From positions 1,432,450 through 1,496,449 of the forward strand of contig JADKBV010000001.1 of assembly GCA_016714895.1 (NCBI GenBank): a DNA stretch of 64,000 bases. The letters are read 5' to 3'. The position numbers were made by a program, and so were the translations under genes. Positions 1 through 8,142 of the stretch are shown piece by piece. The DNA is from Saprospiraceae bacterium. GTDB lineage: Bacteria; Bacteroidota; Bacteroidia; Chitinophagales; Saprospiraceae. The stretch's first letter is position 1. Every line of letters begins with the position of its first letter. The notes beneath the pieces were generated by a model. That model was not told where the DNA came from. It ran no database searches and saw nothing but the letters and a program-made list of their open reading frames with translations.

Positions 1-137
1 AGGATAAGTTTTTCAGCTTGGGTATTAGTCCATTTAATAAGAAACTTACCAATGACTCCGATCAGGAAGAGGACAAAAAAAGCGGAGCCCATGCCTATAA
101 CCAAAAGCAATAATGCTTCTAAAAGATTTACTCCCAT
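1..137 (-). CDS. OadG-like small membrane subunit (partial, runs off window start)
   Basis: The first 45 residues of a minus-strand protein start at an ATG at 137 and run off the left edge. They read MGVNLLEALLLLVIGMG followed by a hydrophobic run and GKFLIKWTN. One N-terminal membrane helix with a VIGMG-type motif is typical of the gamma subunit (OadG family) of sodium-pumping oxaloacetate or methylmalonyl-CoA decarboxylases. In that family the subunit anchors the biotin/carboxyltransferase part to the membrane beta subunit. The partner subunits would lie to the left, outside the window. The fragment is short, so the family call rests on the helix pattern only. Confidence 0.5.
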   Translation of the reverse strand, partial: MGVNLLEALLLLVIGMGSAFFVLFLIGVIGKFLIKWTNTQAEKLI

Positions 138-348
138 CAGGCGATATTTTTAAAAAGGGTGCCAAAGTAAAACAAAATCGGGAATTATAAAAACTAAACA
201 AAAAGAAAATGTAAAAGTGACACTAATACAGAAGGATTCTAATAAAGGAAACATAATTCCGGAAAAACCAAAATGATTATTTTCTTAAAAACAACAACTA
301 AATCTTTAGAAAAAGTCAAATCTTATGTTGGAAAAATCCTTGAAGTCA

Positions 349-1263
349 TCAAACTTCAAAATGTGTCAACTGCTTAAATTTATGGATTCTATCGTTAATC
401 TCTTTACTGTTAAGATTTTTTAATCTGTTGAGGCTGAAAGCTTCCACACAAAATGAAGCCATCGCAGAACCAATGATGATGGCTTTTTTTACATTATTTA
501 CCGAAAGGTCATCTGTTGCTGCCAGATATCCTATAAAACCTCCGGCAAAGGTATCCCCTGCCCCTGTGGGGTCACAAACTTCTGCCAATGGCAACGCCGG
601 AGCAAAAAAGATTTCATCACCCTGAAATAAAAGCGCCCCGTGTTCTCCTTTTTTAACAATCAGAATTTTTGGTCCCATTTCCAGAATGACAGCTGCAGCT
701 TTGACCAAAGAATGCTGACCGGACAATTGTCTGGCTTCTTCATCATTGATCGTAAGAACATCTATTCTTTTGATGACTTCTTTGAGTTCTTCAAGGGCGA
801 CATCCATCCAGAAATTCATGGTATCCAAAACGATGAGTTTCTGGCTTCCGTCCAATTGATCCAATACCTGTTTTTGAATTGCCGGTGTAAGATTGCCCAA
901 CATAATATATTTGGCAGAACGGGCTGCTTCAGGAACTACCGGATTAAAATCTGCCAGAACATTCAATTCTGTGACAAGCGTGTCTCTCGAATTCATATTG
1001 TCATGGTAGCGGCCGGCCCAAAAAAATGATTTTTCACCGGATTTTATTTCCAGACCCTCAAGATTGACACCTCTTTCTTCCAATGCTTTCAGTTCATTTT
1101 TTGGAAAATCGTCGCCTATTACGGATACCAAATGAATATTATCTGTAAAATAAGATGCTGACCAGCTGATGTAAGTGCAGGCCCCGCCTATAACTCTTTC
1201 CGCTTTGCCAAAAGGGGTTTCTATAGTATCAAAGGCAACAGTACCTATGGTGAGAAGACTCAT
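349..1263 (-). CDS. PfkB/ribokinase-family sugar or nucleoside kinase
   Basis: A 304-residue protein of normal length for the PfkB family. It would transfer phosphate from ATP to a sugar or nucleoside in the cytoplasm. The C-terminal signature DPTGAGDTFAGGF is intact and holds the anion hole and catalytic Asp. The N-terminal GG region (KAERVIGGACTY) fits the substrate-binding part. I chose the ATG at 1263 (MSLLTIGT) because the beta strand of the fold begins there. Ten codons of upstream extension are open but would place the start inside the promoter, since a TACATTTG -7 box on the minus strand lies at 1290-1283. The substrate cannot be told from sequence. It stands alone, divergent from nhaA. 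Confidence 0.85.
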   Translation of the reverse strand: MSLLTIGTVAFDTIETPFGKAERVIGGACTYISWSASYFTDNIHLVSVIGDDFPKNELKALEERGVNLEGLEIKSGEKSFFWAGRYHDNMNSRDTLVTELNVLADFNPVVPEAARSAKYIMLGNLTPAIQKQVLDQLDGSQKLIVLDTMNFWMDVALEELKEVIKRIDVLTINDEEARQLSGQHSLVKAAAVILEMGPKILIVKKGEHGALLFQGDEIFFAPALPLAEVCDPTGAGDTFAGGFIGYLAATDDLSVNNVKKAIIIGSAMASFCVEAFSLNRLKNLNSKEINDRIHKFKQLTHFEV

Positions 1264-1469
1264 ATTTTTGATTTTAAGGCTGCAAATGTACAAGTATTTT
1301 TTAATAATGAAATGGTAAACTGATCTGTAACAAACAATCCCTGTTAAAAGACCCGATTATGTAAACAGAGAGAGTAAAAATATTACAGGCACCTATTGTT
1401 CTTTTACCTTAAAATTGGCTTACCGAAGACTATTTCTGCACACATTTTTATATAAAAACAGCTAAAACA

Positions 1470-1500
1470 TTTGAAATCAGGTCAAAAAGTACTATTTTTG
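1470..1500 (+). promoter_or_regulatory. Bacteroidota-type promoter of nhaA
   Basis: TTTG at 1470-1473 and TATTTTTG at 1493-1500 are separated by 19 bases, matching the Bacteroidota -33/-7 consensus TTTG-N19-21-TAnnTTTG. Transcription would start around 1507, only a few bases ahead of the ATG at 1516. This rules out the TTG at 1471 as start codon, because it lies inside the promoter. Confidence 0.6.
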
Positions 1501-1515
1501 GGAATTACTTTTATT

Positions 1516-2855
1516 ATGGAGCATCAAAATACCATTCTTTCGAGTCCTGCGGACCGATATATCCTTGAACCCATCAAAAACTTTATTGGTCATTCCACAA
1601 CCAGTGGTTTGATATTATTCTCATCCGCTTTTTTAGCTTTAGTGATTAGCAATTCGCCATGGGGAGATACTTACCATCATTTTTGGGAAACCACTTTTAC
1701 GATTGGTTTCGGAGACATGATACTTTCCAAAAGCCTGCATCATTGGATAAATGACGGATTGATGGCCGTATTCTTTTTTGTGGTAGGACTGGAGTTAAAA
1801 AGAGAAATCGTTGCGGGAGAATTGTCCGATCCTAAAAATGCCATCTTGCCTATCAGTGCGGCTATTGCGGGTATGGTCGTACCTGCTTTGATTTTTACAT
1901 TTTTCAATCTGGGAGGTATAGGTATTTCCGGTTGGGGCATTCCTATGGCTACAGATATCGCTTTTGCCTTAGGCGTTTTATACCTTTTGGGTGACAGGGT
2001 TCCTGTGTCGTTAAAAATATTTCTCACAGCTTTAGCAATTGCAGATGATATCGGTGCTGTATTGGTAATTGCTTTTTTTTATACATCAGACATTCATTTG
2101 TGGAATGTACTTATTGGTTTCGGTTTTATGGCCATTTTACTTTTTGCCAATGTACTTGGATTTCGCAATACCCTGTTTTATGCCGTATTGGGAATCGGAG
2201 GACTTTGGCTGGCATTTTATTATCCGGCGTCCATGCGACCATCGCAGCGGTGCTGGCCGCATTTACTATTCCCGTAAGGGTCAAAGCTTCAGAAGTTGTT
2301 TTTTCTGAAAAATTAACCAAACTCCATGTTGCTTTTAAGGCTGCCAAACCCAATAATCAGCCTACCATCACTTCGGAACAACTGCATGTACTTGAAGAAA
2401 TAGAATTTCTGACAAAAAAAGCACAAACTCCTTTACAGCGGCTAGAACATCGTATGCACCCTTTGGTAGCTTTTGGCATTATGCCTGTTTTTGCATTGGC
2501 CAATGCAGGAGTATTCATCGATACCACAAAACTTCAGACGATGATTTCACCGGTGTCTCTAGGGGTATTTTTCGGACTATTGGCCGGTAAAGTGATCGGG
2601 GTTGTTGGTATTACATGGTTGCTGATCCGGTTCAAAATATCATCTATGCCTGAAGCGATGAACAACTGGCATTTGATAGGTGCCGGCTTTTTAGCGGCCA
2701 TTGGATTTACGATGTCTTTGTTTGTCACTGATCTGGCATTCGCGGACGTCGGCTCTATTTTTCAGGCAAAAATCGGGATTTTATCTGCTTCCATTATCGC
2801 CAGTTTTATAGGATTTTTTCTGATTAAAAAAGGGAACAAGATAGCCTCCGGATAA
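1516..2855 (+). pseudogene. nhaA: Na+/H+ antiporter NhaA, interrupted by a single-base frameshift
   Basis: The two halves of one NhaA protein are in different frames. The first half (from ATG 1516) carries the hallmark segments GLELKREIVAGELS, PMATDIAFALG and ALAIADDIGAVLVIAFFY, with the paired Asp residues of the ion site. It then runs into nonsense after LWLAF. The second half picks up at LSGVHATIAAVLAAFTIP, the segment that follows directly in the family, and continues to the end with normal helices (IGAGFLAAIGFTMSLFVTDLAF). Adding one T to the T4 run at 2215-2218 gives LWLAFLLSGVHAT, which aligns without gap to E. coli LWTAVLKSGVHAT, and a 446-residue protein. As read the gene is broken; it may be intact if the missing base is a sequencing error. 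NhaA exchanges Na+ for H+ across the inner membrane. Confidence 0.9.
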
Positions 2856-2922
2856 AAAGATCATGTTGCCTGATAAAACATGTAGATATATGGCTAAAAG
2901 TCAAAAACTTTCAATGTTTTAA

Positions 2923-3327
2923 CTACTGAATGACCATCTCTTTTTGGGCTGTTACCGTTTGACCTTCGTGATCAACCAATGCTATTATTTCAATTTTCAT
3001 ATTGCCTTTAGCAACCGTTGATGGTACAATCCATGTGTTTCTGACATATATGATGGTGCCGTGTGTGTGCCTGTCAACCAACAATTGTGGTTCTGACTCT
3101 CCGGGTGCAAATATATATATTTTATATCCATGCATCGATACGTCAGCTGAAATATCTGCTTCAATCTTAATGGTGTCCCCTTCTTTAAATATTGTATTGG
3201 TGGTTGGTGAAAAAAAGTTTATGGTCGCATTGGCAAAAGTTTTATCCTGGTTTTTGTCGCAGGAAAAAAGGATTCCGGTAACTATAAAAATACTAAAAAA
3301 ACTATATTTTATAAAAGTCATGGTCAT
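2923..3327 (-). CDS. small lipoprotein of the MbnP/MbnH-like operon
   Basis: A 134-residue protein with a lipoprotein signal peptide (helix then GILFSC at residues 17-22). The mature part is a single beta-rich domain, similar in layout to Ig-like or DUF4625-type lipoproteins, but I cannot assign a family firmly. It carries several His residues (SMHGYK, DRHTHGT, VDHEGQ) that could bind metal; this is inference. The start ATG at 3327 overlaps the TGA of the upstream peroxidase gene in an ATGA junction, so translation is probably coupled. A second ATG at 3321 is also possible. It is the last gene of the operon that begins at 6035. A role in the same periplasmic copper or redox process is suggested by position only. 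Confidence 0.7.
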   Translation of the reverse strand: MTMTFIKYSFFSIFIVTGILFSCDKNQDKTFANATINFFSPTTNTIFKEGDTIKIEADISADVSMHGYKIYIFAPGESEPQLLVDRHTHGTIIYVRNTWIVPSTVAKGNMKIEIIALVDHEGQTVTAQKEMVIQ

Positions 3328-4346
3328 TTTGCAAATAATGGATTGGTTGTGAAAGTAAAATCGGTCAATGTGTTCAAAAAAGATATCAATTTATCTTTTT
3401 CATCTTCAGTCAAAAATATTCCCGGCTTTCCATTTTTGTAAAGAGAAGGATCTAATTGATCAGATTCCCGGATGCCTTCAGAATAATGATCCAGCACACT
3501 CCTCAGGTTTCTGATACTTCCGTCGTGCATATAAGGATACGTCAGGGCCACATTTCGAAGGGAAGGAACCTTAAACTTATGCACATCACGATCATCAAGT
3601 GTAATCTTATATCTTCCTGTATCGTTGCTTTTCGAACCAATGCCGGTATTGCGAAAGCTATAATCCGTAAATAATGGTTCGGGATGACAGGTAACACATT
3701 TTTGTATAAACAAAGAATATCCTACACTTTCTTCTTCATTATAAGCACTTTTACCTTGTTTGACTCTGTCATATTTTGAATCATCACTGATGAGCATGGC
3801 CATATATTGTGTCAACGCATAAAAAACCTGTTGGGACTCAATTATTGGTTTACCAAAAACAGCTTGAAAAGAACTTTTATATTTTTCATTTCGGGAGAGT
3901 TTTTGAATAATGTGATTCATATCCTCAGCCATTTCAACTTCATTGGTTATGGGTGCAAAAGACATTATTTCAATATGGTTGATACCTCCGTCCCACATAA
4001 AACTGGTTTGCCATGCAGCATTGACGATTGCCGGACTGTTTCTGCTTCCCATTTTTCCTCCTATGCCAACACTTAATGCGGTTCCATGATCAGCAAATGC
4101 ATGTTCCTGAGCATGACAGGAAGCACAACTGACGGTACTGTCTTTGGAAAGAATAGGGTCATAAAATAATTTTTTACCCAAAACAAATCCCTCCGAAGTA
4201 AGTACGTTGTTACCAAAAGTATATTCCGGCTCAGGAAAGTAACCGGGATACCTCATCTGTAAAGTATCCCGGTCCTCCTGACAGGAAAAGAAAACGGTAA
4301 GCCCAAAAAACAACAATGTTTTTTTGATAATACCGTACGTTTTCAT
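3324..4346 (-). CDS. di-heme cytochrome c peroxidase of the MbnH/MauG type (lipoprotein)
   Basis: A 340-residue protein with two c-type heme motifs, CASCH at residues 74-78 and CVTCH at 217-221, and the family motif PYMHDGS near the C-terminus. Length and heme spacing match bacterial di-heme cytochrome c peroxidases and MauG/MbnH. The signal peptide ends in FFSC (19-22), so it is a probable lipoprotein facing the periplasm. In other bacteria MbnH-type enzymes sit beside MbnP and oxidise a Trp of MbnP to kynurenine to build a copper site. Here the MbnP-like gene is 6 bases upstream in the same operon, so this role is more likely than plain peroxide removal. The sequence alone cannot separate MauG-like from peroxidase chemistry. 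The stop overlaps the next gene by four bases. Confidence 0.85.
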   Translation of the reverse strand: MKTYGIIKKTLLFFGLTVFFSCQEDRDTLQMRYPGYFPEPEYTFGNNVLTSEGFVLGKKLFYDPILSKDSTVSCASCHAQEHAFADHGTALSVGIGGKMGSRNSPAIVNAAWQTSFMWDGGINHIEIMSFAPITNEVEMAEDMNHIIQKLSRNEKYKSSFQAVFGKPIIESQQVFYALTQYMAMLISDDSKYDRVKQGKSAYNEEESVGYSLFIQKCVTCHPEPLFTDYSFRNTGIGSKSNDTGRYKITLDDRDVHKFKVPSLRNVALTYPYMHDGSIRNLRSVLDHYSEGIRESDQLDPSLYKNGKPGIFLTEDEKDKLISFLNTLTDFTFTTNPLFAK

Positions 4347-4352
4347 AAAAAA

Positions 4353-5108
4353 TTAATTATGGATATGGTCAAAAACGATACCGTCATAAAATGTTCCGGT
4401 CATTTGTTTTGCAACAGCTCCCGGCATGTGTGTTTTTGATCTGACAGCAAGACCGTCAGCTTCGTGCCACAACCTTGCAGGATTAGCAACCATATGAATT
4501 TCTGCTTCGCGATCACCGTCGACAACCAATTTTCCAAGACTGTATGATTTTACGGTAGGAACTGCATTTGCCCCTTTAAATCCACCTAAGTGGAAAGCAA
4601 AACTGCCGTCAGAGGAAGATGGTGATGTTCCTTCAGTTTTCAACATGATATATCCTGAGTTCCAGCTCCAGAACATTCCTTTTGCCGGATCAAGAGCACC
4701 TGTCTGAGCTCCCGAAACATTGCGCAAAGAATCCACGCCAAACATCATTTCGATGTCTGTATATTCACCACCGGGAATGTTTTCCAAATGAAGGTGGGTT
4801 CCGTCATTTACGCCCAAATCCACGATATAATAACTTTCAGGAACAGAATACCATGTACCGTCTCTCTTTTTCAAACGAACGTTGGAAACATAATATCTGA
4901 ACATCGAAAAAGTCATTTTTTCACTTAATCTTGGATGTGTAAACTCAGTGTTTAATGTAAATGGAAGCTGATTCGATCCAAAAACGTGATCAAATTCGAT
5001 ACTCACCTCGCCGGCAGCAAGGGTTTTGGGTTCATCATCTTCTGTACATGATGTAAAAGATAAAACAGATATAAATAAAACTATGATTGCTAAAAGATTA
5101 AATTTCAT
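4353..5108 (-). CDS. MbnP-like copper-binding lipoprotein
   Basis: A 251-residue protein with signal peptide and lipobox (FTSC at residues 18-21). The mature domain has the MbnP layout: SMFRYYVSNVRL, a strand with YYIVDLG, GVDSLRNVSGAQTGALDP, MFWSWNSGYI and a C-terminal HMVANPARLWHEADG. MbnP proteins bind copper at a site that can include a kynurenine made from Trp by MbnH. Candidate Trp residues lie in FWSWNSG and LWHE, with His nearby. Unlike the four-Cys branch of the family, the only Cys here is the lipid-anchored one, so the site must use His/Trp-type ligands. It lies between the barrel (18 bases upstream) and the di-heme enzyme (6 bases downstream). No methanobactin peptide gene is visible here. 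Confidence 0.8.
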   Translation of the reverse strand: MKFNLLAIIVLFISVLSFTSCTEDDEPKTLAAGEVSIEFDHVFGSNQLPFTLNTEFTHPRLSEKMTFSMFRYYVSNVRLKKRDGTWYSVPESYYIVDLGVNDGTHLHLENIPGGEYTDIEMMFGVDSLRNVSGAQTGALDPAKGMFWSWNSGYIMLKTEGTSPSSSDGSFAFHLGGFKGANAVPTVKSYSLGKLVVDGDREAEIHMVANPARLWHEADGLAVRSKTHMPGAVAKQMTGTFYDGIVFDHIHN

Positions 5109-5126
5109 TTTTTGTTGATTTAAATA

Positions 5127-6035
5127 TTAAAAAAAATAAGATAAATGTGTTGTAAACCGGGGACCAGCTGTTATTTGCCCTGCCCCCAGGGTTTGATAAA
5201 AAGGTATAAAAACCTGCATTCCCAAACCAAATTTATTAAACCAGAGCTCTGTACCAATTTGCCCTGATAAACTATGTCCCCCGGAAAAATCGTTGTAGGC
5301 GCCTTCATGAAAATCCCGGTTTGACCATTCTGACACCAGACCTGCAACAGGTAAACATGTCATATTTTTATATTTAATAGTATACATGAAGCGTGCTGCA
5401 GACTGAAACCGGTTACCATTTCTGAAATCTTTTTTCTCATTATTCTGATTGATTCGAAAAGAAGATTCACCTTGTAAGGACCATTGTTTCCATCGTGTGA
5501 TATAATTGATATTTACAAAATAATCCCAGGTTGCCGTACCGGTTTGAATGGCCGGAATCCACTCATCATCTTGTATGAAATTATTATTTCCTGTTGGAAA
5601 TTTAATGCCTCCACCTGCTTGTAGTAACTGAGAACTTTCTTTTTTTGTATTTTCTTTTTGTAAAAACGAATACATAAAAAGTATACTCATGTCACCTAAT
5701 CCCTGATTATTTTGTTTGACACCTTCTTCATTTTTTTGTATAAAACTAAAAGGAACAAATACAAAAATCTGTGATTTTTTGCCGATATTCCATCTTGACC
5801 AGATATCCACGGTAGAAAATAACTCCCGGCTTGTGACCGGTTTATCATAAATGGTTTCAGCAGGGTGTTCGGACCTGAATGATGAAAAACCGTACCTGAT
5901 ACCCACAAAATGTTTATTAAACTTAGGTAACACACCCAAGGTCTGGCTGGTCAGTGAACAACCACAAACATCACAGGCTTGCACATTATGGGAAAGAAGT
6001 AACCATACCATACAAATGGCCAATGCTCTTAACAT
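5127..6035 (-). CDS. outer-membrane beta-barrel with N-terminal CDVCGC motif, first gene of the copper/redox operon
   Basis: A 302-residue protein whose signal peptide is followed directly by CDVCGC (residues 21-26), so these Cys lie at the mature N-terminus. The rest alternates polar and hydrophobic residues with aromatic girdles and ends in LSYFF, a typical terminal aromatic of an outer-membrane barrel. It resembles the transporter-like barrels found beside MbnP/MbnH homologues in Bacteroidota. A plausible role is passage of metal across the outer membrane, with the Cys cluster as a metal or redox site; this is inference. It starts the four-gene operon ending at 2923. Confidence 0.75.
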   Translation of the reverse strand: MLRALAICMVWLLLSHNVQACDVCGCSLTSQTLGVLPKFNKHFVGIRYGFSSFRSEHPAETIYDKPVTSRELFSTVDIWSRWNIGKKSQIFVFVPFSFIQKNEEGVKQNNQGLGDMSILFMYSFLQKENTKKESSQLLQAGGGIKFPTGNNNFIQDDEWIPAIQTGTATWDYFVNINYITRWKQWSLQGESSFRINQNNEKKDFRNGNRFQSAARFMYTIKYKNMTCLPVAGLVSEWSNRDFHEGAYNDFSGGHSLSGQIGTELWFNKFGLGMQVFIPFYQTLGAGQITAGPRFTTHLSYFF

Positions 6036-6340
6036 GACTACATTTTTATTAAATAAAATTAACCATTTTCACGTTTGAAAAAATACCAACGTATCAGACA
6101 AACCTCGTGAAATAGTTTGATGGTGTAAAATATGCCTCAGAAATGTTCGGACATCTGTTTGAGTTATTGATTCACACCAATCACAATATAATTTTAAAAG
6201 GAAGAGGGTAAGTGCTCTTAATAAGTAGTAACAGGTAATATTACGTATTTCTTTATGTATAACATAAGAAAACAATAAACTAAGAAAACCAAATTAATTA
6301 CTTATTTGCCAGAAATTTCTGTTTATACAAAAATTAGGCA
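6036..6340. other. intergenic region, no gene seen
   Basis: This 305-base gap lies between two minus-strand genes and should hold the promoter of the operon starting at 6035. It is AT-rich. A 68-codon open frame on the minus strand is present but has no family resemblance or credible start context. I see no clear -33/-7 promoter pair, no terminator and no RNA gene. Confidence 0.4.
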
Positions 6341-6736
6341 TTAAACAGAAATAAGAGCTTCGGGTGGTTTGATGAGCAGTAATTCAAATCCGGAAGGCAA
6401 AAAAATGTTTGTTGTGTTCCATGTCCGGCTTCTCATTTTTTGAAAAAAAGGAATATTAACGAACGTCCATTCATTTTTAATCCAAAAAGGATAGAGTTCA
6501 AAGCTTGATTTCTGCGAGGGTGCAGGCAATGAAGATGATTGATTTTTCGGATCTTCATCCATCATTTTCATCAATTGACACTTACCGTTACATTTTAGTT
6601 TTTTGTTGTTTTTATTGATACAGATTGTTTTGGCTATGGTTTCCTGATGGTATTTCCACGTTATCAGACCTACGACTCTTGAAGAAGCGTAAAACCCGAC
6701 AAAAAATATCAAACCATAAGAAACCAACTTTTTCAT
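6341..6736 (-). CDS. small membrane protein with a C-x9-CNGKC motif
   Basis: A 131-residue protein. I start it at the ATG at 6736 (MKKLVSYGLIFF), which begins an uncleaved-looking N-terminal helix; the open frame upstream has no better start. Residues 39-53 read CINKNNKKLKCNGKC, a three-Cys motif seen in small Bacteroidota proteins near copper and metal loci. The C-terminal half is aromatic and low in charge and I cannot assign it. A TATCTTTG element on the minus strand ends four bases before the ATG and may be the -7 box, which would make the mRNA nearly leaderless. It is on the same strand as, and just upstream of, the MbnP/MbnH-like operon, so a metal-related role is suggested by context only. 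Confidence 0.6.
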   Translation of the reverse strand: MKKLVSYGLIFFVGFYASSRVVGLITWKYHQETIAKTICINKNNKKLKCNGKCQLMKMMDEDPKNQSSSLPAPSQKSSFELYPFWIKNEWTFVNIPFFQKMRSRTWNTTNIFLPSGFELLLIKPPEALISV

Positions 6737-6925
6737 CCTGCAAAGATAGATTGAATATTTTAAATATCTTATGATTAAAATCATAATTGTTAGAATACGA
6801 CATATATCAAACCTTTTTTATGGTGATAATTTGAATAGGCGAAAAATATTTCAGAAATTAATAAAAAAATTACAAAAATTTATACCAAGTTGCAACCTAT
6901 CGACATTACTGTGCATATTATCAGT

Positions 6926-7450
6926 ATGCAGCAAGAAGCAAAAATCATAGAATTATTTAAAAAGGATCCTTTAAAGGGATTAAAACTTGTACATGAACTC
7001 TATGCACACAAGATGATGTTTCTTGCCAAAAGGTATATTTCGGATGATCAGATAGCCGAAGAAATGGTCTCAGATACTTTTTTGACAGTTTTTCAAAAGT
7101 GGCATCAATACGACGAAAATAAAGGATCTGCATTTCTGTCCTGGATGTCTAAAATTTGTATCAACCGGTGTCTGATGGAATTGAGGAAAAATAAAATATT
7201 CACCGAACAAATTTCAGAGACTCATGAAAATATTTTTTTTGAAATACCTGACCAATTTACTTATCGACATATCGTAGATACCATTCAGGCTTTGGGGCAT
7301 CCCTACAATACTATATTTTTTCTGCACGAAGCCGATGGATTTAACCATTTTGAAATCAGTGAAATGCTCGGAATTCCAGTAGGAAGTTCCAAGTCCTATC
7401 TGCACAGGGCTAAAAAGCGGTTACAAAAGACCTTATTTGATTTGGTCTAA
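6926..7450 (+). CDS. ECF-type RNA polymerase sigma factor
   Basis: A 174-residue sigma-70 family protein of ECF size. Region 2 is seen in ISDDQIAEEMVSDTFLTVFQKW, with FLSWMSKICINRCLMELRK following. Region 4 is the helix-turn-helix in HFEISEMLGIPVGSSKSYLHRAKKRLQ. I use the ATG at 6926 (MQQEAKIIELFKK) rather than the TTG at 6890, since the family starts near there. It would direct RNA polymerase to a small set of promoters. The next gene, 26 bases downstream, encodes a one-helix protein that could be its regulator. Confidence 0.85.
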   Translation: MQQEAKIIELFKKDPLKGLKLVHELYAHKMMFLAKRYISDDQIAEEMVSDTFLTVFQKWHQYDENKGSAFLSWMSKICINRCLMELRKNKIFTEQISETHENIFFEIPDQFTYRHIVDTIQALGHPYNTIFFLHEADGFNHFEISEMLGIPVGSSKSYLHRAKKRLQKTLFDLV

Positions 7451-7476
7451 TCACCAATAACATATAATTCAAGTTC

Positions 7477-8115
7477 ATGAATCCTATAAAAAATAAAATA
7501 CAACAATTTGAATCAACCGAAAATTCAGGGTTGGACAAAAATAAAAATTGGGAAAATATTCTAAGTCGTTTGGATACTGAAAAAAAGCAGCAGAATAAAA
7601 AGTATTTATATATTGGAATACTTGGTTTATGTTCCATTTTGTCTTTTTTGTTTGGATACCGAATGGGAGTCGATCATCATCAAACCATTCCTGATCAACA
7701 ATTACCCGAACGACATGATAGTATACGCATTCAGGAGAGGACGGTGGTAAAAACTGATACGCTTTATGTGACAATTGAAAAAAAATCACCAGGTTTAAAA
7801 ACACTAAAAAAGATCCAAACGCCCAAAAGGGATACGTTTGAAACCATTGCTCCGACACTTGTATTGATCAATAAGGCGGATACTTTAGTCGATGAATACA
7901 AGTTTTTACCGACAAAACAAAAAGACTCCCAGGAGGAAACAGTAATACAAGTAGTTGAATCAAACATGATTTCTCCTCATAAAAGCGGAAGAACCAAAAA
8001 AACATATGCTCTTCCTGTTTTTATTTCAGACACAACCAAAATTAAAGAAGTCAGGACAAAATGGATGTGGAGCAGCCAGGGTCTCATGTATTCTACATCA
8101 GTCAAAAGACAATAA
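7477..8115 (+). CDS. single-pass membrane protein downstream of the ECF sigma factor (possible anti-sigma)
   Basis: A 212-residue protein with a charged N-terminal part of about 40 residues containing NWENILSRLD, one membrane helix at about 45-62 (YLYIGILGLCSILSFLFGY), then a Lys/Thr-rich extracytoplasmic tail. This topology, a short cytoplasmic segment plus one helix plus an external domain, is that of membrane-bound anti-sigma factors. The gene follows the sigma factor by 26 bases. There is no zinc-binding anti-sigma motif, so the role is inferred from topology and position. No family was recognised for the external part. Confidence 0.6.
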   Translation: MNPIKNKIQQFESTENSGLDKNKNWENILSRLDTEKKQQNKKYLYIGILGLCSILSFLFGYRMGVDHHQTIPDQQLPERHDSIRIQERTVVKTDTLYVTIEKKSPGLKTLKKIQTPKRDTFETIAPTLVLINKADTLVDEYKFLPTKQKDSQEETVIQVVESNMISPHKSGRTKKTYALPVFISDTTKIKEVRTKWMWSSQGLMYSTSVKRQ

Positions 8116-8142
8116 TTTTATTAACCATTTAAATATCAACTT

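Noticed and set aside
428..1029. Plus-strand open frames opposite the PfkB kinase gene
   Set aside because: They are shadows of the kinase, whose minus-strand frame carries clear motifs.
2862..2882. CATGTT/AACATG hairpin after nhaA considered as a terminator
   Set aside because: The stem is only six bases and no T-tract follows.
5127..6035. CDVCGC barrel considered as a heme c protein
   Set aside because: The motif lacks the CxxCH His, so it is not a c-type heme site.
6069..6275. A 68-codon minus-strand open frame upstream of the CDVCGC barrel gene
   Set aside because: No recognisable motif beyond chance Cys residues, and it lies where the operon promoter should be.
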